Source: Parus major
Lineage: Eukaryota; Chordata; Aves; Passeriformes; Paridae
DNA: 64,000 nt
Assembly (NCBI RefSeq): GCF_001522545.3
Contig: NC_031768.1
Location: forward strand, 2,850,643-2,914,642
Direction of reading: 5' to 3'
In this document: one piece after another, positions 24,587 through 38,426 of the stretch
Layout of the letters: every line of letters begins with the position of its first letter
Numbering within the stretch: the first letter of the stretch is position 1
Made by a program: the position numbers and the translations under genes
Notes under the pieces: generated by a model
Told to the model about the DNA's origin: nothing
What the model saw: the letters and a program-made list of their open reading frames with translations, nothing else
The model's database searches: none

Positions 24587-27500
24587 TTGCATTTCCTGTA
24601 GCACCTTCAGGCCCAATGCTTTACCTTTATTTCATGGTTGTCTTCTTAATGAATTTTAGCCCTTTTAATTCTGTTTTTATCAAGAATTTCACCAGTAAGG
24701 ATCAGGTGAATGGTTTGATAAATAGATGAATACTCTAAAGTGCATGGGAAAAATACAAAAACTAGAGGACTCTCTTCAAACAGTTGAAGTAAGCATAGAG
24801 TTCATAAAGCACAAATATCTGTGTTTAACAAGACAAGGCTCAGCTTTACACATGGATTTAGTTGTGTAAAAGCACAAAGAAGTGTTTAGCAGTTCTCAGG
24901 TGACACCTCTGCCTGCTCAGGACATCCTGAACTTGTGTTGTGCAAGAATCATTTCTCCGGGTTTTTCTAACAATGCTAATTTCTTTATATCCTGGGTCTG
25001 ATTTTTAAGTCAGAATTTGGGGATTCCCAGGAACAGAGAAAGAGATGAGGCTTGAACAGTGGCTGTGGCTTTTCCCCCTTCACACTGCACACATCCTTCT
25101 GAGCCGGGTCATCTCCACATGAGAAACCCAACACACTTTTTCAGTAAAATAAATGATTTTTGGATCATTTGGATCAGATTTGATGAGTAGGGCTAACTTT
25201 TCTGCCAGGGATCCAGTTTTATTGTTTCTTTTCCTTACTTAACTTTATCCAGAGCCAACATAAAATCTGAAAATGCCCTGAGCAAGCCTCTTATCACTGT
25301 GGGGTTTCATGCTCAGCTTTATTGAATGGAGAAGTTTGGATCAGTACTTCAACATCTCTAGCCCACGCTTCTGAACTCACCTTGTTGCTGCAAGGAAAGA
25401 GATTTATAAGCCCTGGTACTGAGGTAAATCTGAAGAAAAAAAAAATGTGAATTTATGCATTTTGGAGGGTATGAACTGACAAATTAACTTCTCCTACTGG
25501 CCCACCTCAGCAGCAGTGTGGGAACAGCCCCACGCTTTGTGGGGACCCACAAGGAAGTGATGCTTGTTTAAGGTGGAAAACTGTGCAAAGAAAGGTATTT
25601 ACATTTTTAAATCATGTACACAAAGCTGGGAAATGCCCATGCAACTCAGATTCTACTCTCTGCTGTGCTGCTTTGTTTTCCAGAATGGAATAGGAATCCA
25701 CAGAGCTTTAGTAAAAAAGATTAAAAACTGAACTGTTGAGCATCTTTCAGAGCATATCCTCATATTATGATCTTCCAAAGGCCCCTCAGACTGCAGTGGA
25801 TTTCATGGTCACCATGTTGCCACAAATCCTGATTTGGGAGATGTGTGGGTTATTCTGGGTTATTTATTCACATTATTCATTTATGATTAGGGCAGTTTGT
25901 CGAACTTTACCCAGAAGGAAGAAGGGGAAGGTTTAATTGGGAATTTTTAATAATGTATAATCCCAGCTAAACATAATTTAATGGGATAGTGAAGGAGAAT
26001 TCCTGGTATAGGTGTTTCATCCCACAATGAAGCTCTGCAAACAGAACTGCTCATCTGACAGCAGAAAAAGACCTTCACAAGCATTTTTATATATAAATAT
26101 AAATATATTTATAGCTGTTGCCATCTTCATCATAGTAAATATAGAGAAAGAGACACCAGCGCAACAGGTTCATGGATTCGGGGAACAATCCAAGTCGTGT
26201 GAAATTCTTTAGTCTCTGGCAAAGTGGAAAAAAAAAAAAATCACCTCTAAGTGCTGCCCTTTTAAATGCAAAACAGCTGCTGCCTACTGGCACTGCCTGA
26301 ATGCTGCACTTGACAGCAGAATTCCAGCTCCTGCTTTCCTCTGGTCACATATCATGGCATTATTAATATCTGCTAATGGCATTTAGATCCCCGTTTAGCA
26401 GGGATTTGGCTCTGGGTGGTGTGTTCCCTGGGGTTTTGGGGTGGGAAGAGTTTGGTTGGTGAAGGATTCATCCCAGTGTTTGATGTGCTCCTTCTCCCAA
26501 GGGAAAGGGAAGGAAGTTATCCAGGCACTGTGGGATGTGCCTGCAGGTGATGCTGGGCTGTGCTGTCCTGGAGCTTGCTGGGATTTGGAATTCCCAGGAA
26601 TTCCAGTATAATGATATCCAAGGGCATCACATGATCCTGCAGCAATTCCCCTTTCCCTGCTGCTGTTTGCATTCTCAGGGAATCCCATAAAATTCCAGCG
26701 TGGTACCAATGGCAGTGCACAGGCTTTAAACCCTGTCTGCAAGGTACCTGACTTCATCCTGCTCAAATCATCCCTGCCTCTGCTCTCTGCAGCTGGGAAA
26801 CAAAAGTAGAAAGGCAAAGCCAGAAAAGCCATCAAAGGAAAGGGGTTTTGTGGATAAACACGTTGGAAAATTTGGTGGTCAGGGATTTCAGCTGCTGCAG
26901 CTCAGTGTGTGACAGCCATAACCTGAATTTATTTCAGATGAGGTTCAATCTCCCTTTTGCCAGCAGGAAAGGGGTAATCGATAACGTTGAGTTTTTATCC
27001 TTCCTCTTTTCTTAGCGTTATACAACCACTCATAACCTTATTTATTTAGGAAATAAGGCCTTTCAGGGACTTTGATCAGCCTGGCTGAAGTTTCTTCAAA
27101 GATTAACTGGCTTCTTTAGAAGTAAATCAGTTTCCTCTGAAGCAGGTATTTGCTTACCACGTAACTGGGTGTTGAGAGCTGTGCAGTTATAAAGTTTGCT
27201 GGGCTCAGCTGTAGATTTCCTTAACACACACTGCTGACATCACTGAGTCTCCTCTCGGACTCTTTCTCTTTTTTTTTCCTTTTTTTTTTCCCCTCTCTTT
27301 CTCCCTCCCTCCCTCTCCTCCCTCCCTCTCTCCAGTTTCTTTATTCAGGTAATTCCAACTCAGGCTTATTTCAACTTGTTTTTGACTGACAGCGAGGGAA
27401 GGGAAACTCTCTGAGGGGTTTGTTTTGTGTTGGATTTTTTTCTGTTTTTTGTTGTTTTTTTTTAAAATGCACACATGCTTTATTGAAAAGCTGCCCAACC

Positions 27501-29445
27501 TTCTATAAAAAAGATTGTTTGACTTGTCATGACGATAACATCTAGTAAGGAATCTGAACATTGCTCTTTTACAGGTAAGAGGTATTTGTCAAAAATCCAT
27601 ACATGCTTAGCAGTGCTTTGGGAGCTCTGTGGAACTGGAAGCTAAGGAGTAGGTGCTTTTCCTATTTTTTTTCTATATTTTGGTAGTTTAAGGATTTAGA
27701 AACTGTGTGTAAAAGAAAAAATGTTTATAAAATGATGCCTTTTTCTGGATTTTGACATAGAGGCAGTTCAGCAGTTAAGCAAAAGCTGTCACAGTTTGGT
27801 CTTTCCACTGATGTAAAGCATTGAATATGGGGTTTGTAATGCATGGGGCTGAGATTTTTATATGTTGGGGAGGGGGACAGATGCTGAACCTGTCTTTGTC
27901 ACTGTTTGCCTGGCAGGGATTTTTTCCTGTGGAAATCCAGAGTGCAGTTTAGAGCATTAGAATCGGAACTTTCTTTTTGCTCTTTCTTTTTCAGTGCAGA
28001 AATCAGTTTTCATTGGCATGGTGGGAAAACCTGCCTGGAACTTTATGCTGTCCCTGTTACCTTTGTGTATAAGAAAAGAGAATGTCATTTTTCTGTGGAA
28101 GGTGTAAGGAATGTAAACATGTCTGAGTTGGAGAACTTCAGGCATTGTCTTCCAACTTTTGCCTGTGTCTTCACACAACTTGTTTACAACAGGTCTGACT
28201 TTTCCTCATAATCACAATCGAAGCCCGTGGTGCAAATTCCCCTCTACTTTTCCACTGCCTCCCTTTTTATTTTCACACTGGGATCCTGCTGCAGTGAGAG
28301 TTACAGATAAAATCTCTTTTTCTCCATGAGGTGCTGGTTGTGAAGAGGAACAAAGCAGGCTTTCCTTTGTGAACCAGGAGTATCCACAGCACTTTTAATT
28401 AAACCTTGTTCCCTCCCATATTGTATTTAGAGGCATTTCCAGGGTCTTTCTGATCACAGTGCCTGTGTGTTTACCTACCAAGTTTGTGTTTTCTTGTAAT
28501 TTTTTTTTTTTAATTGAGGGGAAGGGAGAAGATTTGCTGCTAAAGAAATGTCTTCTTTATTTCCCTGGTTGTAAAATGTCACAATGCTCTCTGCACTCCC
28601 TAATAACCAGCTAACAGGAGGGAGGAAGCAAACCTGGAGTGTAACACGGTGCTGGTTCTACAGTACAAACTGGCATCACTTTTATAAAGCAGAACTGTAG
28701 ACCAGACCAAAAACTTCCCCAGGAATTCCATCCCAGTAAATGAGGCATGGCCTAGAGACAAAAACAGCAGCAGATGACTTGGGCTTCAGTCTTCCAACGC
28801 ACATACAATAATTCAGTCTGTTACTTTTTATAGAATTTCAAATGGAAACAAATAGTTCTTTTTGATCCTGGATCCTCAGGCAATGAGGCAAACAAGCCAT
28901 TAGCCCACAGCCCTGATTGCAGCTGAATTTTTTATTGATTTGTCCAGATTTCATTAAAACAGTCTGGAATATTATTTCTGCCTCCTTTCCTGTTTCCTCA
29001 GACACACAGTCCACAGACACAGGCTTTGGGAACAGGTGGAGACCAAGGCTGGGAAGCACCAAGAAAAACAGAAATTTTTATTGTTTTACATGCTGAACCT
29101 CAAAGCATTTTGAAATAAATTTTGATTCACTTTCCTTCAAGATAAAACAAGGCAGGTTTTGGGGTGATGTGATGCCTTTTTGGTTTATTTGCTTGATGGA
29201 GGGAAAAGTCTTTACCTTTAGAGGCACCTTATATGTGTATGAAAATTTTAAAAAAAATCTTGATTATTGTATGAAACAATTAAAAATCAGTGTTGTCAAT
29301 TTACTAGGAAGGAATTTACCAAATGCTAAACATCTGAAAGCTGAGCTGTCCTTAACCCCTTGGGATGAGAGAAGTCATGAATGGCTTGAGTGACTTATTG
29401 CAGGCTTGAGCATCATTTCAGCATTCAGTGTGTCAGGATGTGTTT
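24587..29445. other. Non-coding, one pyrimidine tract, no gene recognised
   Basis: No coding exon recognised. Contains an A/T-rich patch near 26085-26115, the C/T tract at 27260-27334 and an exon-donor-like site at 27577. ORFs are short and without family resemblance. Confidence 0.5.
27260..27334. repeat. Polypyrimidine (C/T) tract
   Basis: About 75 bases almost purely C and T, with CTCC and CCCT repeats, followed by CAG at 27333-27335. Confidence 0.9.
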
Positions 29446-30404
29446 GTTAATATGACAAAGAACTTTTTGGGTTGATATGGTAAAGAGCTTGGTGGTAATA
29501 GGGTAAAGGGTTTGGTGTTAATATGGCAAAGAGCTTGGTGTTAATATGGTAAAGAAATTGGTGTTTATATGGTAAAGGGCTTGGTGTTTATATGGTAAAG
29601 AACTTGATGTTTATATGGTAAAAGGCTTGGTGTTAATATGGTAAAGGGCTTGGTGTTTATATGGCAAAGAACTTGGTGGTAATAGGGTAAAAACTTGATG
29701 TTTATATGGTAAAGGGCTTGGTGTTAATATGGTAAAAATCTTGATGTTTATATGGTAAAGAACTTGATTTTTATATGGTAAAAGGCTTGGTGTTAATATG
29801 GCAAAGAACTTGGTGGTAATAGGGTAAAGAACTTGATATTTATGTGGTAAAAGGCTTGGTGTTAATATGGTAAAGAACTTGATGTTTATATGGTAAAGAA
29901 CTTGATGTTTATATGGTAAAGAACTTGATGTTTATATGGTAAAGAACTTGATGCTTATATGGTAAAAGGCTTGGTGTTAATGTGGCAAAGAAATTGGTGT
30001 TAATAGGGTAAAGAACTTGATGTTTAAAAGGCTTGGTGTTAATATGGCAAAGGACTTGGTGTTAATATGGTAAAGAACTTCATGTTTATATGGTAAAAGT
30101 CTTGGTGTTAATATGGCAAAGAACTTGGTGGTAATAGGGTAAAAACTTGATGTTTATATGGTAAAAGGCTTGGTGTTAATATGGCAAAGGGCTTGGTGTT
30201 AATATGGTAAAGAGCTTGGTGGTAACAGGGTAAAGAACTTGATATTTATATGGTAAAGGGCTTGGTGTTAGTATGGTAAAGAACCTGATATTTATATGGT
30301 AAAGGGCTTGGTGTTAGTATGGTAAAGAACTTGGTGTTAAAATGACAAAGAATTTGGTGGTAATAGGGTAAAGAGTTTGGTGTTAATATGTCAGAGAATT
30401 TGGG
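29446..30404. repeat. Minisatellite, about 42 copies of a 23-bp unit
   Basis: Tandem array with consensus close to GTTAATATGGTAAAGAACTT plus GGT. Units vary at fixed positions (TTA or TAA; TGG or GGG; GAAC, GGGC or AGGC; GGT or GAT). Nearly all are 23 bp; two are 22 bp and one is shortened to 16 bp (30026-30041). Variant types recur in order, giving a partial three-unit higher-order repeat. The array has no coding role that I can see: ORFs inside it are periodic by-products. Confidence 0.95.
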
Positions 30405-32984
30405 GAAAATGCTGTGCATGTTCCTGGAGTCAGCAGGGGAAAAGCAGCTCCCAAGGACCTTGCTGTGGAAATGGAACTCCTGCTCGCTCTGTGCTGAGTG
30501 GTGTGAAATGCACATGGATCCATCACAAAGCAGAGCATCTCTGCCTCCTCCTCCTCAGAGCAGGGAATTGTCCTGTAGGACCAGAGCAGGAAATTGTGTG
30601 GCCAGCACACCCTGAGGTTCACAGCAAGGCAGAGGTGATGGTCAGGCAGAAAGGGAACAAGATGTGACAGGAGTGAAGCTTTAGGTCATTGTCACCCTTC
30701 ACTGGATAAATACTGCTTGGACATCAAGAGGCATTTTTGGGATGACATCTTGGTGGTTCTTTACACCCACTGGGGAGAAAGGTGTTCAGCAAATTTCATC
30801 TTCCAGCAGAGCCTTCTGCAAACCTTCTGCTGCCTCTGGTGAAAGTGAAGTGCTGGGACAAGGGTTGGTCCCGTTTGAAATCATTTTGGTTCCTTTCTGG
30901 TTGATTTTTCTCATGGAGTTCCTCAGCTGGATTTGTCTGTGTTCAGAGAGGCACCTTCTCTTTGTCCTGACTCAAAAATCATAAAGTAAAATAAATTTTG
31001 ACTGGGACAATAGTATAACCTGATTTGGATTAATTTAAACTCCATTGTTTTAACTGAGGGGTTTCACTGTTGGTTCAATCTGGTTTCACATCATGAACTT
31101 TATCTAAAATTAGCACTTTTGCACTGAGAATGGATGATAAAAATGGTTATCTCTTCAATATATTACCATAATCTGTAGGGAAGGAATATATATAAAAATG
31201 CACCTACTTAGATGACTTTAAAAGATGTATTCTTAGAACAAACTGATGAAAAGGGTAAAATATATCATGATCAAAATTTCCACTTCTCTGTAGAATTACA
31301 CAGCTTGACAAAAACATATAATAAAATAGATACAAATAAAATAACCAGAATAAATAGGATAAAATAGAGGTTTACATTTTGATCAGTGAATAAATTTTCC
31401 TGGCTAAATGATTTTAATTTAATTTTTAATTTCCCAAGGAAAATGACAACCAGATGAATGTTTTAGTGGTTTCCTGACCTTGTCTGTGAAATTTTCCCAA
31501 AGCTTCCCCTTGTTTTCTGCTCAGCAATGATCAACTCCAAACTGCCCAACCTGGAATCTTCTATGCCAGCTGTTCTTTCCTGAACCCCTCCAGCCTCAGA
31601 GAACACCAAAAGTGTATCAGCATCTGGGAGGAGGTGTTGGAACTGCAATCCTGATCCATTTCCTTATGCAAATGGCAAAACTTTCTCACAAAAATAGGAT
31701 GAAAAACCAGAAAACCTTTCAAGGTAACATTTTATTTTAGCCCCACATTGAGTTTGGTTGACTGGCACAATTAATGGCACTTGGTAGTTGATATCTGGGC
31801 TGTTCACAGCTTATTATTTTTAGATTAAAACTCTTTTTTCCCTAAGAATAGGCAGAAATTAATTAATTCACATAATTAATTAGTTAAAATAATAAGATAA
31901 ATAATAAAATAAATAAGAAAGTAATTGTTGTAGGGGAGTCTGTTGGGGTTCTTGAAGTACTTTCCTGCTCTGTTCTTGCAGTCTAAAAAATCCTAAAAAG
32001 CTATCCAAAGAAACTCCAAACCATTAAAAATAAAATGAAGGCACTGAACCTTAAATATATCGTTTTGAATTAAAAATGGATAAAATTTAACTGTATTTTT
32101 TGAACAAAAATGTACAAAATTTAGCATTGATTTATTTTCTTATCAGAATAAAATATCCAAACTTGTGACTTGATCATGACCCAAAGTGATCCTTATTGGT
32201 AATAAATCTCTGCCCTTCTTGAAGGTCTCAGACTGGGAACATAAAATCTTATTTTAAGAAAATTTCTTCATCTTTTTTGTGCAGAAATGCAAAAAGACAC
32301 ATTTCAGTGGGGCTAGCCCAGTGATTTATCCTCCTACTGTACCTCAGTGTGGAGTTCTGCCTATGAAGGTGTATTTTTGGTTGATAAACAGTGAAAATGT
32401 TTGGGAGGATATCATGCCTTTAAATGGTTTAGATCTTATAAATAATGATTATATCATCAAGGAAAATCTTTTGTCTGTGATTGCTTTACAATCATTAAGA
32501 AATACAGAGAAATACAAGAAATTTGTTCACCACCACATCACACAAAGACTGAAAATGTGTTAGAAATCAATAATAACCTCTCTGTTCTCACAAGAAACTT
32601 TGATTTAAGCACTTTCCTACATAAGCTGAAATATTTAGGGTGAAATCTTCAAAAAGCTGGAAGAACAACCAGATCCTCAGGATGAAACAGTGGACAAGAA
32701 TTTGCTGAGTTTTTAAAACTCCAAGTGCTATTAACAGGAGCTGCTCTTGATCTTCAGCTTTGCTCAGCTTGAGGAAGTACATGCCACCAAATAATTCTGG
32801 TTTAGCTTTTTACTCTTCATCAACTGATCACTCCCATCTTGATAAATTAATGGTAGGTGAACCATGGTGAAAAGGAGAGAAGGATTTGAAATCACACCAT
32901 GAGAAGGGGAACCTTTGAAAGAAGCAGCAGTGACAGAGGTGTAGGATGCAGGTTGTTCATGTTTTGGAATTACACAGATACAAA
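30405..32984. other. Non-coding, A/T-rich in part, nothing recognised
   Basis: A/T-rich low-complexity patches at about 31310-31380 and 31855-31925. The 94-codon ORF at 32279-32563 has no family resemblance. Confidence 0.5.
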
Positions 32985-33620
32985 TATTGGGGGTGCCGGT
33001 GCCAGGGGCTGGACACGAGCCCAGGGGTGCCCAGGTGGGCAAGAGGCCCCTGGCCCCTGGGCTGGGTGAGGAATTGTGTGTCCAGCAGGAGCAGGGCAGG
33101 GATTGTCCCTCTGTGCTGGCTCTGAGAGGCCCCTCCAGGGCTGGCTCCAGTTGTGGCTGGTGCAGGAGAGCCCTGGAGGGGCTGGAGCGTGTCCAGGGCA
33201 GGGAACGGAGCTGGGAAGGGGCTGGAGCCCCAGGAGGGGCTGAGGGAGCTGGGAAAGGGGCTCAGCCTGGAGCAAAGGAGGCTCAGGGGGCCCTTGTGGC
33301 TCTGCACAAGTCCCTGGCAGGAGGGGACAGCCGGGGGGGTCGGGCTCTGCTGCTGTGTCCCAAGGGAAAGGAGGAGAGGAAATGGCCTCAAATGGCACCA
33401 GAGGAGGCTCAGGTTGGAGATTTGGAAAGAAAATTTCCCTGGAAGAGCGGTCAGGCCTTGGGATGAGCTGCCCAGGGAGGTTTGGAGTCACTGGAATTGT
33501 CCCAGAGGAGTCTGGATGTGGCCCTTGGGGACAGGGCTTGGGGTGATGCTGCTGGGGTGAGGTGGGACTGGATGAGCTTGAAGCTCTTGTCCCACCTTGA
33601 TGATTCTGTGATTCTTTGAT
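32985..33620 (+). mobile_element. CR1 3' end, copy 3 of the 293-bp block
   Basis: The G-rich block at 33062-33354 matches copies 1 and 2 almost base for base. The full CR1 tail follows (gaggaaatggcctcaaatgg, gagctgcccagggagg) and ends in the octamer-type repeat gattCTGTGattCTTTGat at about 33602-33620. Confidence 0.93.
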
Positions 33621-36600
33621 CATGGATGAGGGAGCCCTCTAAACCTTCAGGCTTGATGAATCCATATTTTATTTTAGTGAGGGTTTTGTGACAGTTTCCA
33701 TATTGATATGTGACTTGTGACAGGGAATGTCACAGGCAAGAACCTTTAAAATAGAGCAGACATATCCTTCACCTTATTTTAGATTCCTAGATGGGTTGTT
33801 TTTATATAAGAAACTTGTTCATAATCTTCAGTGCATAATTTGCATTTTTTACCACAATTAAACGGTGTGTGTGATGGAAAGGGCACATCATGGTGTGTAA
33901 TCTCACCTGGGATCCCAGACAGCACAGCATTTCATTGGGATTTCACCTGAAAGCCTTCAGCAGCACAACTCAGACTGACCTGTATTTATTTAGGATATTC
34001 CAGCTTTAAATGCACACCTGTACCAGGTAATCAATGTGTGTAATTCTCATCCTTCCAGGAGGAGACACTTCACACACACTGGAACAGTTGATTTTCATGG
34101 AATAAATAAACTTGGCAGCTTTCAAAAGCTCTGGCCTTGCTATAGAGGTGCAAGGAAAATACAATTCCAGCTGTCTAAAAGTTCAAGATCTGATCTCAGG
34201 TCGTCAGGCACTGCAGGGACATGGGCACATCCATCCCTCAAGGTATCCCAGGTTTCCATCCTGGAAAAATGCGTGCTTCCAAGGAAATAAATCACCTTCT
34301 ATCCATGCTGGTGCTGAACATAGCCTACAGTCAGAACAAATTATTTCTCACAGCACAGCAAGTCCTCAACACACACTGCAGTCAGATGAACAAAAGGAAA
34401 ACTTTGGATCTGCTGTAAATTATTTTGGATCTGACAGTGAGGGACACACAGGAGGAGCTTTGTAGGTGAACACAATGATGGGGAGAAGTTTGTGGAAGTT
34501 GCCTCTCAAAACAGGTGGATTTTCAGGATATGGGGAAGAGGGGAATTTTATTTATGACACATGGGAAGCTATTGTGGAATGGGAGAAGTCTAAACCAGGA
34601 AAGGAGCAAGAAGTCCCCAGGGATTGATTTGAGGACAAAGAGGAATGAGATGCCAACAAAGAGCAGAAGAAAGCAGAGCTATGGGGGTCAGCAGCTGTGG
34701 AAAGGTTAGACTGTGACCTCTAGGGCTACAGAGAAGTGAATATGTTTGAATTAATGAAGGAGAAATTAAAATGGTCAAAAGAGAAGAAAAGAGATACAAT
34801 TTTTTTTATCCTAGCATTTTTGAGTGGGACAGCCAAGAAGGACTGTGAGCCTGAGGAGCCTTGGAAAATGTTATAATTAACAAACTGAAACTCTGGGCTG
34901 GAAGAAAAGGTGGATTTTGGAGATGCTGTGGCATCAAGCTGCCTGCAGACCAGAAGTCTGAGCTGTGCAGCAAGTGGAGCAAGGGAACAGCTTTTCAGAA
35001 AGAGCTTTTACTTTGGGAAAGGCTGGGTTTAACACCAGTGAATGGAGGAGTTTTCTGCTTTGCCACTGAGCTGCCACCTGGCTGGTGGAGTGACAGCTGG
35101 ACTTTCAGCAATGCCATGATCCTAAATCCATCTGAAATCTGCTGCAATTTGGGATATTCACAGCCCTGCTCAGCTTTTTGCCATCACTTATCTTCAGCAC
35201 TTACCTACAAAATATGAATTCTGTTCAAACAGCACTAAAATAGAATATAAACAGCACTAAAATAACACAGAAAGGTCTACCAGTTACACATTTCCCATCA
35301 AGTGTGTTTTCCAGTGAAAATGGAGGCTTTATTAAGTATTACCGGAAAAATACAGAGGGTTGGAGAACAAAAAGGTTGATTTTTCCACTGGAAGAATGAT
35401 CTCTTGTGGGAGATGCAGTTGATTTCCTCATTCCCCAGTTATTCTTTGTGCCTAGACTGAATTTCCATTGATGCGTCGAGCCTCATTACAAGGCGACAGA
35501 AAATAATTGGGGAAGGGTGGTATTTTTTGTTCTCATAAATCAGGCAGCTTGGAAAACATCAAAGTGCCTCCTGAAAGCCACGGCATCTGTAAAACTCACA
35601 GAAAAACAAGGTAGAGGAGCTGCTGAGCGTTGTAGGGTTTTAAAAATAAGTTTGCGGTGTCCTGAGCGCAGTCGGAAAAAATTCTCGGCGGAGCAGGAAC
35701 AATGTTCTATTCAGCCTGATGACTCCAGTGATCAAAGCTGGACCTTCCCGGGCTCCCAACTGGAAAAGATTGCAGGAGCTTTGGAGATGACATGGGATCA
35801 TAAAGGAGCAGCCATAAAGATAAGGGATGTGTAAATAAACCAGCAAAACAGGCTCCTTTGAGGGTAAGGAAACGCAGGGGCTTTGAAAAGCAGCGTGAGG
35901 TTTTTGTCTTGTTTGGGCACATTATCACTGCTTTTATGGAGGCTCCTAAGAAACTGTGAGGAAAGGAAAAATGAGGAGGGAATTGGAGTTGTGTTCCCAG
36001 ATCCCAAGGACCAGGACAGGCTGTGTCACTCCAAGTGTCACTTGTCCCCGAGCCAACCCACGTGGTCCTTACAGTTGGCTGAGACTTTTCAAACAGAAGC
36101 CTGATGGGCTGAAAAGGCAGGTTTAGATGGAAAAAAAAAAAAACAATTCTGAAAAGCAAAAAAAAAATTGTATTTTGACTTTGTGGAGGCGAGATGTCAC
36201 AATCTGTCACTCCAATGAATGTTTTGTTCCTCACCTAATTTAAATGAGACGCACACACACACACATATTTCTGTGCAAACCTCAAAAAGAAAAGTTTAGT
36301 TTTGCTTTGAACAAACAGCCAGAATGACCTTTTTTTTTTGTTTTGTTGTTTTTTTGTTGTTTTGGTTTTTTGTTTTTTTTTTAATTTTCCAGAAAAGTTG
36401 AAACTTTTTTTTAATTTTGTTTTGATATTTCTGGTTTGGCGAGAAAATCCAAAAACATTGATGTGCACCAGTACTCTCATGCTATTTCCTCCCTTTCCGA
36501 AGCCACAGTCTCTGCAGCAGACTGAGGGGTCTGTGTCATGGAAACTGGCAGGGATCAAGCAATTTGGGAAAGCAATGAGGAAAACAAAGATTCTTTTCCC

Positions 36601-37104
36601 TCTGATTTCTTAGGAGTTTATCTGGAAGACACAACAGAGCAGGGCTGTGTAAGCTCCCAGTCAAGAGACTCAGGAAACAGTTTCTTCTTAAAAAAAAAAT
36701 CTATTTTTATTCCAATTTTTTGCAGATACACAAGTGACAATAAGTTCCTGTAAAATATTAGCATGTTGCTGATTGAAAGGATAAATAATTAACCTGGCCT
36801 GTTTTAATTTCCATCACCTAAGAGTGAAGGGATACAAAGCAGCCCACGTCTTTAAATCCATGGGCTAATTTCAGCTTGGCTTGGCAGGTGAACAGAGGCT
36901 TCAGAAATTATGTTCCAACAAGCTCCATGAAAACAGGGAGCTCTGTTAAGTCAGAGAGGATTTATTAATGCCTTCCCTGAGAAGAGCAAATCAAGGGGGA
37001 CCAGCCTTAACCAGACATTAGAGAATCCCCACGGAGGCCAGAGAAATGGAAAAGGCTTTGGATGGAGATTGAGTGTTGTTACAGATCTTGGTCCACCACC
37101 TTTC
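33621..37104. other. Non-coding, nothing recognised except T-rich tracts
   Basis: No exon recognised. A-runs near 36129-36143 and 36158-36168, a short CA run at 36250-36264 and a T/G-rich tract at about 36329-36385. Confidence 0.5.
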
Positions 37105-37238
37105 CCCAAGTTTCAAATCCAGGTTGGTCAGGGTCTGGAGCAACCTGGGATAGTGGAAGATGTCCCTGCCCATGGCAGAGGGTTGGAACTGGATGATCTT
37201 TCAGGTCCCTTCCCACCCAAATCATTCTGGGATTCCTT
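37105..37238 (+). mobile_element. CR1 3' end fragment, older
   Basis: Carries gtccctgcccatggcagagg, ggatgatctttcaggtccc and tcattctgggattcc. More diverged from the CR1 pattern than the copies at 10.8 or 18.7 kb. Confidence 0.85.
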
Positions 37239-38426
37239 GAATTTGCTGGTAGCCCAAAATTCCCCATTAAAGGGGGCAGAGAATGACATGGCTGAAGCCA
37301 TTTCCACTTGAAAGTCCCCATTGTTTCTCACCATTAATCTCTGATTTTCTCTCAGCCCCCACTAAAACACCAGAGCATTCAGGAGTGTTAAGTACTTCAT
37401 ATGGACAGAATGGAGTTTCACCAACCAGCAGCTGCTTTTGCTTCACATTTATTAATTTTTAAATCTCCTTGGCACTCCACAATCCCAGCTGAGTCCCAAG
37501 CAAACTCAGAACCTCATAAACCTTAGAAACAAAGCATTTCCATGGAGGACACTGAGGTTCTTTCCTATTTCTGCTCTGAAAACACAGGTATAACTAAATT
37601 CTTCCTTCTCCTCTTCACAGTTCTCCCCCTAAAATGTTCAGGAATGGAAAAAAGGGCATTTTTCCACTCATTGCAAGGAGAGTAGGGAAGCTTGGCACAG
37701 GAGTGAGCTATGTGCTGGAATTTGGGTGGGTCTAGGAAAAAGCACAGACTTCAGTGGAAAACATATATGGGTGTGTGTGGTGTGTGTGTGAGCAAAAGCC
37801 TTTTAAACCTTAAATTAACCACATCCATGGATTGGTCAGGAACAACTAAAAAACCAAACCAAACCAAAAACAAACCAAAAAAAAAAAAAAAAAAGGAAGG
37901 AAAAAAAAGAAAGCTGCCCTGAAAAAAAACCACTTTTGTGTAGTGCTGTGGAGAAGCAGCCCTACACCAATGGGGAAGTGTTATTGGTATCTTTAATTCT
38001 TGCCTGACCATCTGAGGGAGGCAGGGGTGAGGCCCTGGTTTGTACATCAGAATTTTGGTGGTTTAAAGACCCCCATGAGCACTTCTGTCCCCTCTGGGAG
38101 TTGGTGAGGGGCAGCAGGGTTGGGACAGGACTGGGGATGGGGACAGGGTGTGTGAGCCCCAGGGTGACCCCAGCACACTTTTGGGAGTTGTTTTAGCAAA
38201 GGACTTTGCTCTGCACAGCAGGTGGTGGTTCCTGGTCCTTGTGGATGTGTCCAAGGCTGGACATTTGAGGAAATGATTTTATTTCAAGATCTAGAGACTT
38301 TATTAAGGGTAATAACAGCCCAAAGGGGGATGTGTGTGAAAGAAGGTGCATCCACAACTGACTTGAGATAGAGCAAAATCTCCCCCATCAATGTTTTAGA
38401 CTGGCAATTGTGCTTTACAGAACTGG
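37239..38426. other. Non-coding, A-rich tract only
   Basis: An A/C-rich stretch with repeated AAACC and an A-run at about 37845-37912. Otherwise nothing recognised. Confidence 0.5.

Noticed and set aside
23804..24659. ORFs across gap 2
   Set aside because: Made of N plus CR1 tail sequence.
29446..30404. CRISPR array
   Set aside because: Units are contiguous 23-bp repeats without spacers, in a vertebrate context.
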